DNA of 14,973 bases from an uncultured Burkholderiales bacterium (GTDB lineage: Bacteria > Pseudomonadota > Gammaproteobacteria > Burkholderiales > Burkholderiaceae_C). The DNA is taken from assembly GCA_903925445.1 (NCBI GenBank), contig CAIYFE010000254.1, positions 1 to 14,973 of the forward strand, given 5' to 3'. Shown in pieces: positions 5,687 to 12,889 of this stretch; within the stretch, counting starts at the first letter, position 1, and the number at the start of each line of letters is the position of its first letter. A program made the translations under genes and the position numbers. The notes under the pieces are model-generated. The model worked only from the letters and a program-made list of their open reading frames with translations. It made no database searches and was not told the DNA's origin.

Positions 5687-6522
5687 AACTCCAAGGTTTG
5701 ACCTTCGGTCATGGGCACAATTTTGATGTTGCTGCCCTTCATGGCGTCGACAAATTCGGCCAAGGTGCCTTTGGTCATGGGGTTGGAGTTGTAGTGCATG
5801 GGCATGACCATTTTGGGCTTGACCCATTCACGCGCAGCAAAGGCGGCGTCTTCAGGACCCATGGTGAAGTTGCCGCCAATGGGCATCATGACCAAATCGG
5901 GTTTGTAGTGTTCGCTGATGAACTTCATGTCGGTGAACAAACCTGTGTCACCCATGTGCCAAATTTTGAAACCGTTTTCCAGCTCAATGATGTAACCCAA
6001 AGGCTCGCCCGCGGCATGGGACTCGTCTTTGCCCGTGCTGGGATTTTTGTACACCAACAGCGAGGAGTGATCTGCACGAACAGCGGTCACCTTGATGCCT
6101 GCCAAGGGTTTGATCGTGCCTGACTTGTTGAAGCGATAGCCCAAGTTCGCAGGAATCACGCCCAGCGTGATCAAAGGCGTGATCATGTCGGCCGGGCCGT
6201 ACAACACCGTGCTGTAGAGCTTGGCCAAGGCCGGCGCATCGCCCAAATGGTCAACGTGGGCATGCGTCACCAGCAGCAAATCGATGTGCCCGAATGTCGT
6301 CAAATCGGTTTTGAATGGCGCAGGGGTTTTGGGTCCGTTTGAAAGCCAAGGATCGATGACGATGATTTTTCCACCCGGTGTTTTGATGCGAAATCCAGCT
6401 TGACCAAACCAAAGAATTTCGGTTTTCCCGCTGGTGGTGGCGTCTTGAGCGTGTGCTGCAAGCGCAAATCCCAGCGCTGATACAACAACCAGCCCTGCGC
6501 GAATCCAATTGACAAACTTCAT
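5683..6522 (-). CDS. Metallo-beta-lactamase-fold metal-dependent hydrolase, exported
   Basis: A 279-residue protein of the UlaG/YtkL-like MBL superfamily. A signal peptide (1-25, cleavage after A-H-A) is followed by the beta-lactamase fold. Metal ligands seen are THAHVDH (His87, His89, Asp91, His92), His152, Asp192 in HMGDTG and His243 in MPMHYNS. The GNFTMGPEDAA segment (218-228) is characteristic of this hydrolase group. The substrate is unknown. Relatives annotated UPF0173 are usually cytoplasmic, so the signal peptide is a distinguishing point. The start overlaps the hrcA stop as ATGA and has a strong AAGGAG inside the hrcA end, 5 nt before the ATG, so it is co-translated with hrcA. Any tie to heat shock is inference. 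Confidence 0.88.
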   Translation of the reverse strand: MKFVNWIRAGLVVVSALGFALAAHAQDATTSGKTEILWFGQAGFRIKTPGGKIIVIDPWLSNGPKTPAPFKTDLTTFGHIDLLLVTHAHVDHLGDAPALAKLYSTVLYGPADMITPLITLGVIPANLGYRFNKSGTIKPLAGIKVTAVRADHSSLLVYKNPSTGKDESHAAGEPLGYIIELENGFKIWHMGDTGLFTDMKFISEHYKPDLVMMPIGGNFTMGPEDAAFAAREWVKPKMVMPMHYNSNPMTKGTLAEFVDAMKGSNIKIVPMTEGQTLEF

Positions 6523-7538
6523 GGGGTCTCCTTTTTGTGACTGAGCGCGTTGCTCACTAGCTTGGATGTGATGTCGACAATTTGAATCATGCGGTCGTAA
6601 GCCATGCGCGTGGGGCCAATCACGCCCAAAGTGCCCACCACGTGCCCATCTACTTCATAGGGCGCACTGACCACAGACAACTCCTCAATCGGCACGATTT
6701 GGCTTTCGCCGCCGATGTAGATGCGAACGCCCTCGGCTTGGTCAGACACGTCCAACAAGCGCATGAGCTGGGTTTTTTGTTCGAACAAATCGAAGGCACG
6801 ACGCAAATTGCCCATGTTGCTGGAAAAGTCAGTGACCGACAAAAGATTGCGCTCGCCACTGATCACCACATCGTCTTCGGTTTGCTTGAGCGCTTCACTG
6901 CTCACGCTGACCGCGGCGTTCATCAACGTCGCAATTTCGCTGCGCAAGGAATCCACCTCGGTGCGCAATTTTTCACGCACCTGCTCAATCGCCATGCCTG
7001 AGAAATGTTGGTTCAAGTAGTTGGCGGCTTCGATCAGTTGCGATTGCGAATAATCGGTTTCGGTGAACAAAACGCGGTTTTGCACGTCGCCATTGGGCGA
7101 GACGATGATGACCAGCAAGCGTTTTTCCGACAAACGCAAAAACTCAATCAATCGAAACACCGAGCTGCGTTTGGGCGCAGTCACCACCCCCACGAAGCTG
7201 GACAAGTCGCTCAACAAGCTGGCAGCGCTGGCAATCACGCGCTGGGGCTGATCGGCCACCAATTCGGGGGCGTGCAGGTTTTGCCGTTGTGCGGTCAACA
7301 TGGTGTCGACAAACAAGCGGTAGCCGCGCGCGGTCGGTATGCGTCCGGCAGAAGTGTGAGGACTGACAATCAGCCCCAACTCCTCCAAATCGGCCATGAC
7401 GTTGCGGATGGTGGCGGGCGACAATTCGATGCCAGACGCCCGTGAAAGCGTGCGCGAACCCACAGGCTGGCCGTCGGCGATATAGCGCTCGACCAAGGTT
7501 TTGAGCAACAACTTAGCGCGATCATCAAGCGAAGTCAT
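6519..7538 (-). CDS. hrcA: Heat-inducible transcription repressor HrcA
   Basis: A 339-residue DNA-binding repressor, full length for the family (about 340). The N-terminal winged helix shows LLKTLVERYIADGQPVGSRT and SPATIRNVMADLEELG (35-50), then the SPHTSAGRIPTARGYRLFVD signature (58-77). The GAF-like dimerisation region follows and ends in VVGTLGVIGPTRMAYDRMI. HrcA binds CIRCE inverted repeats upstream of chaperonin operons and depends on GroEL for folding. No CIRCE (TTAGCACTC-N9-GAGTGCTAA) is visible in this window, so it is not obviously autoregulated here. It is divergent from nadK with a 33-bp gap, an order I recall from other Burkholderiales. A -10-like TAAAAT (7555-7550) lies 11 bp from the ATG, implying a very short leader. 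Confidence 0.96.
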   Translation of the reverse strand: MTSLDDRAKLLLKTLVERYIADGQPVGSRTLSRASGIELSPATIRNVMADLEELGLIVSPHTSAGRIPTARGYRLFVDTMLTAQRQNLHAPELVADQPQRVIASAASLLSDLSSFVGVVTAPKRSSVFRLIEFLRLSEKRLLVIIVSPNGDVQNRVLFTETDYSQSQLIEAANYLNQHFSGMAIEQVREKLRTEVDSLRSEIATLMNAAVSVSSEALKQTEDDVVISGERNLLSVTDFSSNMGNLRRAFDLFEQKTQLMRLLDVSDQAEGVRIYIGGESQIVPIEELSVVSAPYEVDGHVVGTLGVIGPTRMAYDRMIQIVDITSKLVSNALSHKKETP

Positions 7539-7571
7539 GGATTTTGCAGATTTTAGTGATGTAATTTGGGG

Positions 7572-8468
7572 ATGAAATCGAAGTTTCGTCAGATCGCCTT
7601 ACTGGGCAAATACCATTTGCCACAAGCCAGCGGCACTCGCCCATCGGCACGTCCGATTTTGGAGAGCATCGCACAATTTCTCCACACCCAAGGTTGCGAG
7701 GTGTTTTTGGAGAAGGATACCGCCGCCAATTCCGGCCTGACGGGCTACCCTGTGTTGGACGTCAAAGGCATCGGCCAACAATGCGATTTGGCGCTGGTGG
7801 TCGGCGGTGATGGCACCATGCTGGGCTTTGGACGGCAGTTGGCCGAGTACAAAGTACCGCTGATTGGCATCAACCAAGGGCGTTTGGGCTTCATCACTGA
7901 CATTCCATTGACGCATTACGACACCACGCTGCTGCCCATGCTGCGGGGCGAATATGACGAAGACCGGCGCGTCATGATGCACGCCAAGGTGTGGCGCGAT
8001 GGCCATTGCGTTTTCGACGCTTTGGCCTTGAACGACGTGGTGGTCAACCGTGGCAGCACCTCGGGCATGGTGGAGCTGCGCGTTGAAGTGGACGGCAACT
8101 TTGTGGCCATCCAACGCGCTGACGGCTTGATCATTGCCACGCCCACTGGCTCGACCGCTTACTCTTTGTCTGCGGGCGGGCCGCTCTTGCATCCTTCTTT
8201 GCCGGCTTGGGTGATGGCGCCCATTGCGCCGCACACGCTGTCCAACCGCCCCATCGTGTTGGCGGACACCGGCGAAGTCGCCATTGACTTGGTGGCCGGC
8301 CGCGACGCCAGCGCCAACTTTGACATGCAGTCTTTGGCTTCCTTGCTGGTGGGCGACCGCATCACGGTGCGTCGCTCCGAACACCATGCGCGGTTTTTGC
8401 ATCCGCGCGGCTGGAGCTACTTTGACACTTTGCGTAAAAAACTCCATTGGAACGAGGGCGTGGCATGA
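7572..8468 (+). CDS. nadK: NAD kinase
   Basis: A 298-residue ATP-dependent NAD kinase, which makes NADP in the cytoplasm. Motifs visible: GGDGTM (78-83), the NQGRLGFITD segment (101-110), NDVVVNRG (154-161) and PTGSTAYSLSAGGP (191-204), all diagnostic of the PpnK family. The ATG at 7572 is chosen over an in-frame TTG two codons earlier because MKSKFRQ is the usual start in relatives; a Shine-Dalgarno is not obvious. It heads a run in which the recN ATG overlaps the nadK stop (ATGA). Only 33 bp separate it from the hrcA start, so its promoter must overlap that gene's 5' region. Confidence 0.96.
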   Translation: MKSKFRQIALLGKYHLPQASGTRPSARPILESIAQFLHTQGCEVFLEKDTAANSGLTGYPVLDVKGIGQQCDLALVVGGDGTMLGFGRQLAEYKVPLIGINQGRLGFITDIPLTHYDTTLLPMLRGEYDEDRRVMMHAKVWRDGHCVFDALALNDVVVNRGSTSGMVELRVEVDGNFVAIQRADGLIIATPTGSTAYSLSAGGPLLHPSLPAWVMAPIAPHTLSNRPIVLADTGEVAIDLVAGRDASANFDMQSLASLLVGDRITVRRSEHHARFLHPRGWSYFDTLRKKLHWNEGVA

Positions 8469-10138
8469 GTTTGCAACACATCGTTTTGCGTGACTTCGTG
8501 ATCGTTCGCGCACTCGATCTGGATTTATCGACGGGCTTTACGGCTTTGACGGGTGAAACAGGCGCGGGCAAATCCATTTTGATTGACGCATTGCAACTGG
8601 TGCTGGGCTCGCGCGCAGACGCTGGCGTGGTGCGCGAAGGCGCTGCACGCGCCGAGATTTGCGCCGAATTCGAGCTGACAGCTGCCGTGCAAGATTGGCT
8701 TCAAACCGAAGGTTTTCAGGCCGAACTCAGCGACAACTTGTTGCTCAAACGCACCATCGACCACCAAGGCAAAAGCCGCGCTTGGATCAATGCCAGTCCG
8801 GCCACCGCCACGCAATTGCGGGCTTTGGGTGACTTGCTGATCGACATCCACGGCCAACACGCTTGGCAAAGCCTGACCCGCGCTGACGCGGTGCGCGGTT
8901 TGCTGGACGCTTATGCCGGCGTGTCGCTGCAAGCGCTTGAACACACGTGGTCGCAATGGCGCATTGCCAGCGATGCCTTACACCAAGCCCGCAACGCCCA
9001 AGCCACCTTGCAAGAAGAACGCGAGCGGCTGATGTGGCAAATCTCTGAAGTCGACAAACTCGCTCCCGCAGCAGACGAATGGGAGGAGCTCAACACCCAA
9101 CACAGCCGCTTGTCCAATGCCCAAGCGCTGATTGACGCTGCCCAAGCGGCTCTGTCGGCTTTGGAGGACGACGACAGCGGCGCTGTGCGTCAACTCAACG
9201 CAGCGCAACATCACTTGCAAGAGCAAGCGCATGTCGATCCAGAATTGGCAACTTGGGTGGATGTGCTGGCCTCCAGCATCGCCCAAGCCAGCGATGTGGC
9301 GCACTCGCTCAACGCTTACTTGAACCACACCGAGCTTGATCCAGAAGGGCTGCAATCGCTGGACGAGCGCATGGCGCTGTGGATGTCGTTGGCGCGCCGA
9401 TTCAAACGCCCGCCCGAAGAATTGCCCGCGCTGCATCAAGAATGGCGCAACCGTTTGAGCCAGCTCAATGCCGCGGTCGATTTGCAAGCGCTTGAAGCCA
9501 GCGAGCAACTCGCGGCCAAAGCCTACCAAGTCGAAGCCAAAAAAGTTTCCAAAATGCGCACCCACGCTGCGCCCCAACTGGCTCAGGCAATCACCCAAGC
9601 CATGCAAGGCTTGGGCATGCAAGGGGGCCGCTTTGAAGTGCAGCTTCAAGCGCATGATCAACCCAGCGCCAGCGGCTTGGAAGCCGTGTCTTTCTTGGTG
9701 GCCGGACATCCGGGCAGCACACCGCGGCCAGTGAGCAAGGTGGCTTCGGGCGGCGAGTTGTCACGCATTGCCTTGGCCATTGCGGTGACCACCAGCGAGT
9801 TGGGAACCGCTCAAACCTTGATTTTTGACGAGGTCGACTCCGGCGTTGGCGGCGCCGTGGCCGAAACCGTCGGGCGCTTGATGAAGCAACTTGGACGCGA
9901 TCGCCAAGTGTTGGCGGTCACGCATTTGCCCCAAGTTGCAGCATGTGCCGATCACCACTTGGTGGTGAGCAAGCAAAGCGACGCCAATGGCACAGCCAGT
10001 CAAGTACAAGCCATCGATGCGCAGCAACGCGTGGCCGAAATCGCACGCATGCTGGGTGGCGAAAAAATATCAGACACCACCTTGGCACACGCGCGTGAAA
10101 TGTTGTCCAACCCCTCACCCAAGGCCATCCAGGCATGA
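8465..10138 (+). CDS. recN: DNA repair protein RecN
   Basis: A 557-residue SMC-like ATPase for double-strand-break repair. Walker A is GETGAGKS (30-37); a long Gln/Ala/Leu-rich helical middle (about 150-370) forms the coiled coil; the ABC signature ASGGELSR is at about 427-434; Walker B LIFDEVDSG at about 452-460; and HLPQVAACADHH is the switch histidine region. Length is standard (about 550). The ATG at 8465 overlaps the nadK stop and has GAGGG (8454-8458) 6 nt upstream; a TTG six codons earlier is less likely. No LexA-like operator was recognised in the nadK upstream region. rapZ begins on its stop codon. Confidence 0.97.
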   Translation: MSLQHIVLRDFVIVRALDLDLSTGFTALTGETGAGKSILIDALQLVLGSRADAGVVREGAARAEICAEFELTAAVQDWLQTEGFQAELSDNLLLKRTIDHQGKSRAWINASPATATQLRALGDLLIDIHGQHAWQSLTRADAVRGLLDAYAGVSLQALEHTWSQWRIASDALHQARNAQATLQEERERLMWQISEVDKLAPAADEWEELNTQHSRLSNAQALIDAAQAALSALEDDDSGAVRQLNAAQHHLQEQAHVDPELATWVDVLASSIAQASDVAHSLNAYLNHTELDPEGLQSLDERMALWMSLARRFKRPPEELPALHQEWRNRLSQLNAAVDLQALEASEQLAAKAYQVEAKKVSKMRTHAAPQLAQAITQAMQGLGMQGGRFEVQLQAHDQPSASGLEAVSFLVAGHPGSTPRPVSKVASGGELSRIALAIAVTTSELGTAQTLIFDEVDSGVGGAVAETVGRLMKQLGRDRQVLAVTHLPQVAACADHHLVVSKQSDANGTASQVQAIDAQQRVAEIARMLGGEKISDTTLAHAREMLSNPSPKAIQA

Positions 10139-11016
10139 AGCAAGAATTGGTGCTCATCACTGGCATGTCCGGCTCAGGCAAATCGGTCGCTTTGCGGGCT
10201 TTAGAAGACGCCGGTTACTTTTGCGTTGACAACTTGCCGCCGGAGTTGCTGCTTGAATTCGTGCAACTGGAGCAGCAGCACGATGCCCAACGCATCGCCA
10301 TTGCGATGGATGTGCGCAGCGCCAATTCGCTGCATCTGGTGCCCGAGCAGCTCAGCCGTTTAGAGCAAATGAACGTCAACACGCGCTTGCTGTTTTTAGA
10401 CGCCAGCACCGACATTTTGGTGCGCCGTTTTTCTGAAACGCGCAGACGCCATCCGTTGTCGAGCCAGCAACGACAAGACGCCATCCACGACGAACAGCGC
10501 GATTTGATGCAAGCCATCGAACTCGAGCGCGAGCTGCTGGCGACTTTGCGCGAAAAATCTCACATCATCGACACCAGCGTGCTGCGCAACACCAAGCTGC
10601 AGGCTTACCTGAAATCTTTGATTTCTGCCCCTGCCACGCAGCTGACCTTGATGTTTGAATCGTTTGCTTTCAAACGCGGCATTCCGGTGCATGCCGATTA
10701 CGTGTTTGACGTGCGCATGTTGCCCAATCCGCATTACGAGCCTGATTTGCGCCCCCTCACCGGCTGTGATGCACCCGTGGCAACTTGGTTGGCACAACAC
10801 GCTTTGGTCGACCAAATGGCGGAGCAGGTTTCTGATTTTTTACACAGCTGGCTGCCGCTGCTCAACCAAGATCACCGCAGCTATGTCACGGTGGCCATTG
10901 GCTGCACTGGCGGGCAACACCGTTCGGTGTATTTGGTGGAGCGTTTGGCAGAAAAATTCAGCGATCAGTGGGTCACACTCAAGCGCCACCGCGAGTTGGA
11001 TCTCAACCCTTCGTGA
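10135..11016 (+). CDS. rapZ: RNase adapter protein RapZ
   Basis: A 293-residue protein, close to the E. coli length (284). The N-terminal kinase-like domain has a P-loop GMSGSGKS (10-17) and the following EDAGYFCVDNLPPELL (25-40). The C-terminal domain holds GCTGGQHRS (256-264) and RHRELDLNPS at the end. In E. coli RapZ senses glucosamine-6-phosphate and directs RNase E to the sRNA GlmZ, controlling glmS; elsewhere it is studied as a nucleotide-binding protein (YvcJ). The start lies in ATGA with recN, without a strong own ribosome binding site. Its end overlaps the convergent mutY end by 14 bp. The usual neighbours hprK and ptsN are not present here. Confidence 0.95.
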   Translation: MKQELVLITGMSGSGKSVALRALEDAGYFCVDNLPPELLLEFVQLEQQHDAQRIAIAMDVRSANSLHLVPEQLSRLEQMNVNTRLLFLDASTDILVRRFSETRRRHPLSSQQRQDAIHDEQRDLMQAIELERELLATLREKSHIIDTSVLRNTKLQAYLKSLISAPATQLTLMFESFAFKRGIPVHADYVFDVRMLPNPHYEPDLRPLTGCDAPVATWLAQHALVDQMAEQVSDFLHSWLPLLNQDHRSYVTVAIGCTGGQHRSVYLVERLAEKFSDQWVTLKRHRELDLNPS

Positions 11017-12049
11017 GCAACTGACGCACGGGCGCAGGCAAGCCCAACTCGGGCCACACCGTCGCTCCCACCCAAGCGCCTAACTCACAAGCCGCGGCCT
11101 TTTTGAGCGTGAGCCTGACTGGGTGCAAATGCATGTCTTTGTGGGTTAAGACATGTTTGAAGGCTTGTTCCTCATGCAAATGCGCCTGCCACGCTTGGGG
11201 CACAGCGGCTTGCAATTGCGCCAGGCTCTCAAACATGGGTAAGGCAAACAAACCCGCCCACACACCCGACGCCGCGCGTTGCTGCAAGAGCACATCGCCT
11301 TGTTCAGTTTTGGCACACAACAGCCACCACGACTCGGCGCTTCGTTTGACTTTTTTGGTTTTCACCGGATACAGATGCGGCGTGTTGTGCGCTTTGGCAA
11401 CACAAGCACTGGCCAGCGGGCACGCTGGGCAGCGCGGGTTCTTTGGCGTACACAAGGTGGCACCCAAATCCATCACGCCCTGGGTGTAGCGCGGCATGGT
11501 GCGTGGCCAATCTTCGGTGGGCAACATGGTTTGAGCGATTTGCCAGAGTTCACGTTCGTTTTTGCTCGACGACAAATCGGCGCCAAAGCCTAAAAACCGC
11601 GTCAACACACGTTTGACGTTGCCATCCAAAATGGCGACAGGCTCTGCAAAACACAGCGAAGCGACGGCTGCGGCGGTTGATCGACCAATGCCAGGCAAGG
11701 TGGCCAACTGCTGCGCGCTGTGCGGAAAAGCGCCGCCATGCAAAGCCACAATGTCTTGGGCGGCTTGGTGCAGATTGCGGGCGCGGCTGTAATAGCCCAA
11801 ACCACTCCACAAACCCAGCACCTCGTCTTGGGTCGCCGCCGCCAAGTCTGCCACCGTGGGAAAGCGCTGCATGAATCGCGCAAAGTAATCGCGCACCGTG
11901 CTGACTTGGGTTTGTTGCAGCATGATTTCTGAGAGCCACACCCGATAAGGATCTTGCGTGTTTTGCCAAGGCAAGTCGTGCCGGCCGTGTTGGATTTGCC
12001 AACTCACCACTGCGCGCGCAAAGTTGAATGAGGTCAAGGTTTTTGGCAT
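11003..12049 (-). CDS. mutY: Adenine DNA glycosylase MutY
   Basis: A 348-residue base-excision enzyme that removes A opposite 8-oxoguanine. Catalytic Glu41 is in SEIMLQQTQV; the helix-hairpin-helix LPGIGRSTA is at 118-126; Asp142 is in ILDGNVKRVL; the [4Fe-4S] ligands are Cys200, Cys207, Cys210 and Cys216 with the normal C-x6-C-x2-C-x5-C spacing. A Nudix-like C-terminal domain, which recognises 8-oxoguanine, starts near 240 (LQQRAASGVWAGLFALP). The start MPKTLTSFNF at 12049 is preferred; an in-frame ATG 20 codons upstream would add an unrelated extension inside mutM. The gene overlaps the mutM end by 16 bp, so the two are co-transcribed. It converges on rapZ with a 14-bp overlap. Confidence 0.96.
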   Translation of the reverse strand: MPKTLTSFNFARAVVSWQIQHGRHDLPWQNTQDPYRVWLSEIMLQQTQVSTVRDYFARFMQRFPTVADLAAATQDEVLGLWSGLGYYSRARNLHQAAQDIVALHGGAFPHSAQQLATLPGIGRSTAAAVASLCFAEPVAILDGNVKRVLTRFLGFGADLSSSKNERELWQIAQTMLPTEDWPRTMPRYTQGVMDLGATLCTPKNPRCPACPLASACVAKAHNTPHLYPVKTKKVKRSAESWWLLCAKTEQGDVLLQQRAASGVWAGLFALPMFESLAQLQAAVPQAWQAHLHEEQAFKHVLTHKDMHLHPVRLTLKKAAACELGAWVGATVWPELGLPAPVRQLLTKG

Positions 12050-12849
12050 TGCGGGCAGTAAAAAGTTGAGCGCTGGCCTTGTCGCAATTGGCGAATGGAT
12101 GTGCCGCACACGCGACAGGGTTGGCCCGCGCGGTCATACACATTGGCTTCGAGTTGGAAATAACCTTGTGCGCCGTTGGCGCTGCTGAAATCGCGCAAGG
12201 TGCTGCCGCCTTTTTCAACGGCTTTGGTAAGCACTTGCACCACGGCGTCATGCAGTTTGTGAGCCCTCGCCCGGCTGATGCGCTCAGCACGCACGGTAGG
12301 TCGAATCCCAGCCAAAAACAAAGACTCCGAGGCGTAAATATTGCCAACGCCCACCACCACATCGCCGGCCAAAAGCACTTGCTTGATGGCCGCGCGACGC
12401 AGCTTGAGTTGGCGATGAAACGCATCCGCCTCAAACCCCTCACCCAAAGGCTCCACCCCCAAATGCGCCAACAATTTGCGGGCAGGCGCGCTGTCTTGGC
12501 TAGGAGCAAACACCACAGCGCCAAAGCGGCGGGGGTCGTTGAGCCTGAGCAGGCCTCGATCGGTGTCCAAATCGAAATGATCGTGGGCGGAGGGCGCATC
12601 GCGGTGCTGGCTAAAACGCAAACTGCCCGACATGCCCAAATGCACGAGCAACAAGCCGCGTTCTAAATCGATGAGCAAGTATTTGCCGCGCCGACGCACC
12701 GCCAACACGTGTTGGCCCACCAGCGACGCTGGATCGCAGCCCAGAGGCCAGCGCAAAGGCTTGCCCATGCGAACCGCTTGAATGCGCGCTTTTGCAATGC
12801 GATCGGCAAAACTTTGACGGGTGACTTCAACTTCGGGGAGTTCGGGCAT
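12034..12849 (-). CDS. mutM: Formamidopyrimidine-DNA glycosylase MutM (Fpg)
   Basis: A 271-residue bifunctional glycosylase/AP lyase that excises 8-oxoguanine opposite C. It begins MPELPEVE, where Pro2 is the Schiff-base nucleophile after Met removal and Glu3 is catalytic, which fixes the start. Lys56 is in RRRGKYLLID; the DPRRFG motif and VGVGNIYASESLFLAGIRP (helix-two-turn-helix) follow; the C-terminal zinc finger has two CxxC pairs (CRVC, then CPQC at the end). Length is standard. mutY starts within its last codons, so both halves of the GO repair system form one transcript. It diverges from the TPR gene with about 40 bp between starts. Confidence 0.97.
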   Translation of the reverse strand: MPELPEVEVTRQSFADRIAKARIQAVRMGKPLRWPLGCDPASLVGQHVLAVRRRGKYLLIDLERGLLLVHLGMSGSLRFSQHRDAPSAHDHFDLDTDRGLLRLNDPRRFGAVVFAPSQDSAPARKLLAHLGVEPLGEGFEADAFHRQLKLRRAAIKQVLLAGDVVVGVGNIYASESLFLAGIRPTVRAERISRARAHKLHDAVVQVLTKAVEKGGSTLRDFSSANGAQGYFQLEANVYDRAGQPCRVCGTSIRQLRQGQRSTFYCPQCQKP

Positions 12850-12851
12850 GG

Positions 12852-12880
12852 TTTACATGGGAAAAACAGTCAGCGATTAT
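12852..12880 (+). promoter_or_regulatory. Candidate promoter of the TPR-lolB transcript
   Basis: TTTACA (12852-12857) and GATTAT (12875-12880) are separated by 17 bp, a good sigma70 spacing. The expected start of transcription is near 12887, only about 3 nt before the chosen ATG at 12890, so the message could be leaderless or nearly so; consistently, no Shine-Dalgarno is visible. Confidence 0.38.
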
Positions 12881-12889
12881 CATCTTCGT

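Noticed and set aside
7539..7571. CIRCE operator or sigma32 promoter before hrcA
   Set aside because: No GAGTGC-type inverted repeat is present. CCCCAAAT on the minus strand resembles a sigma32 -10 but lacks a CTTGAA at proper distance.
7599..8513. A 304-codon minus-strand open frame across nadK and the recN start
   Set aside because: It mirrors the NAD kinase gene, whose motifs are complete on the plus strand; its peptide is rich in His, Gln and Arg, typical of antisense reading of this codon usage.
8978..9709. A 243-codon minus-strand open frame inside recN
   Set aside because: Antisense shadow of the RecN coiled coil; no domain, start signal or independent context.
12050..12109. Twenty-codon N-terminal extension of MutY
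   Set aside because: MutY starts at MPKTLTSF directly before the catalytic domain; the extension is only mutM sequence read in another frame.
12079..12666. A 195-codon plus-strand open frame inside mutM
   Set aside because: Antisense shadow of a gene with all catalytic residues intact.
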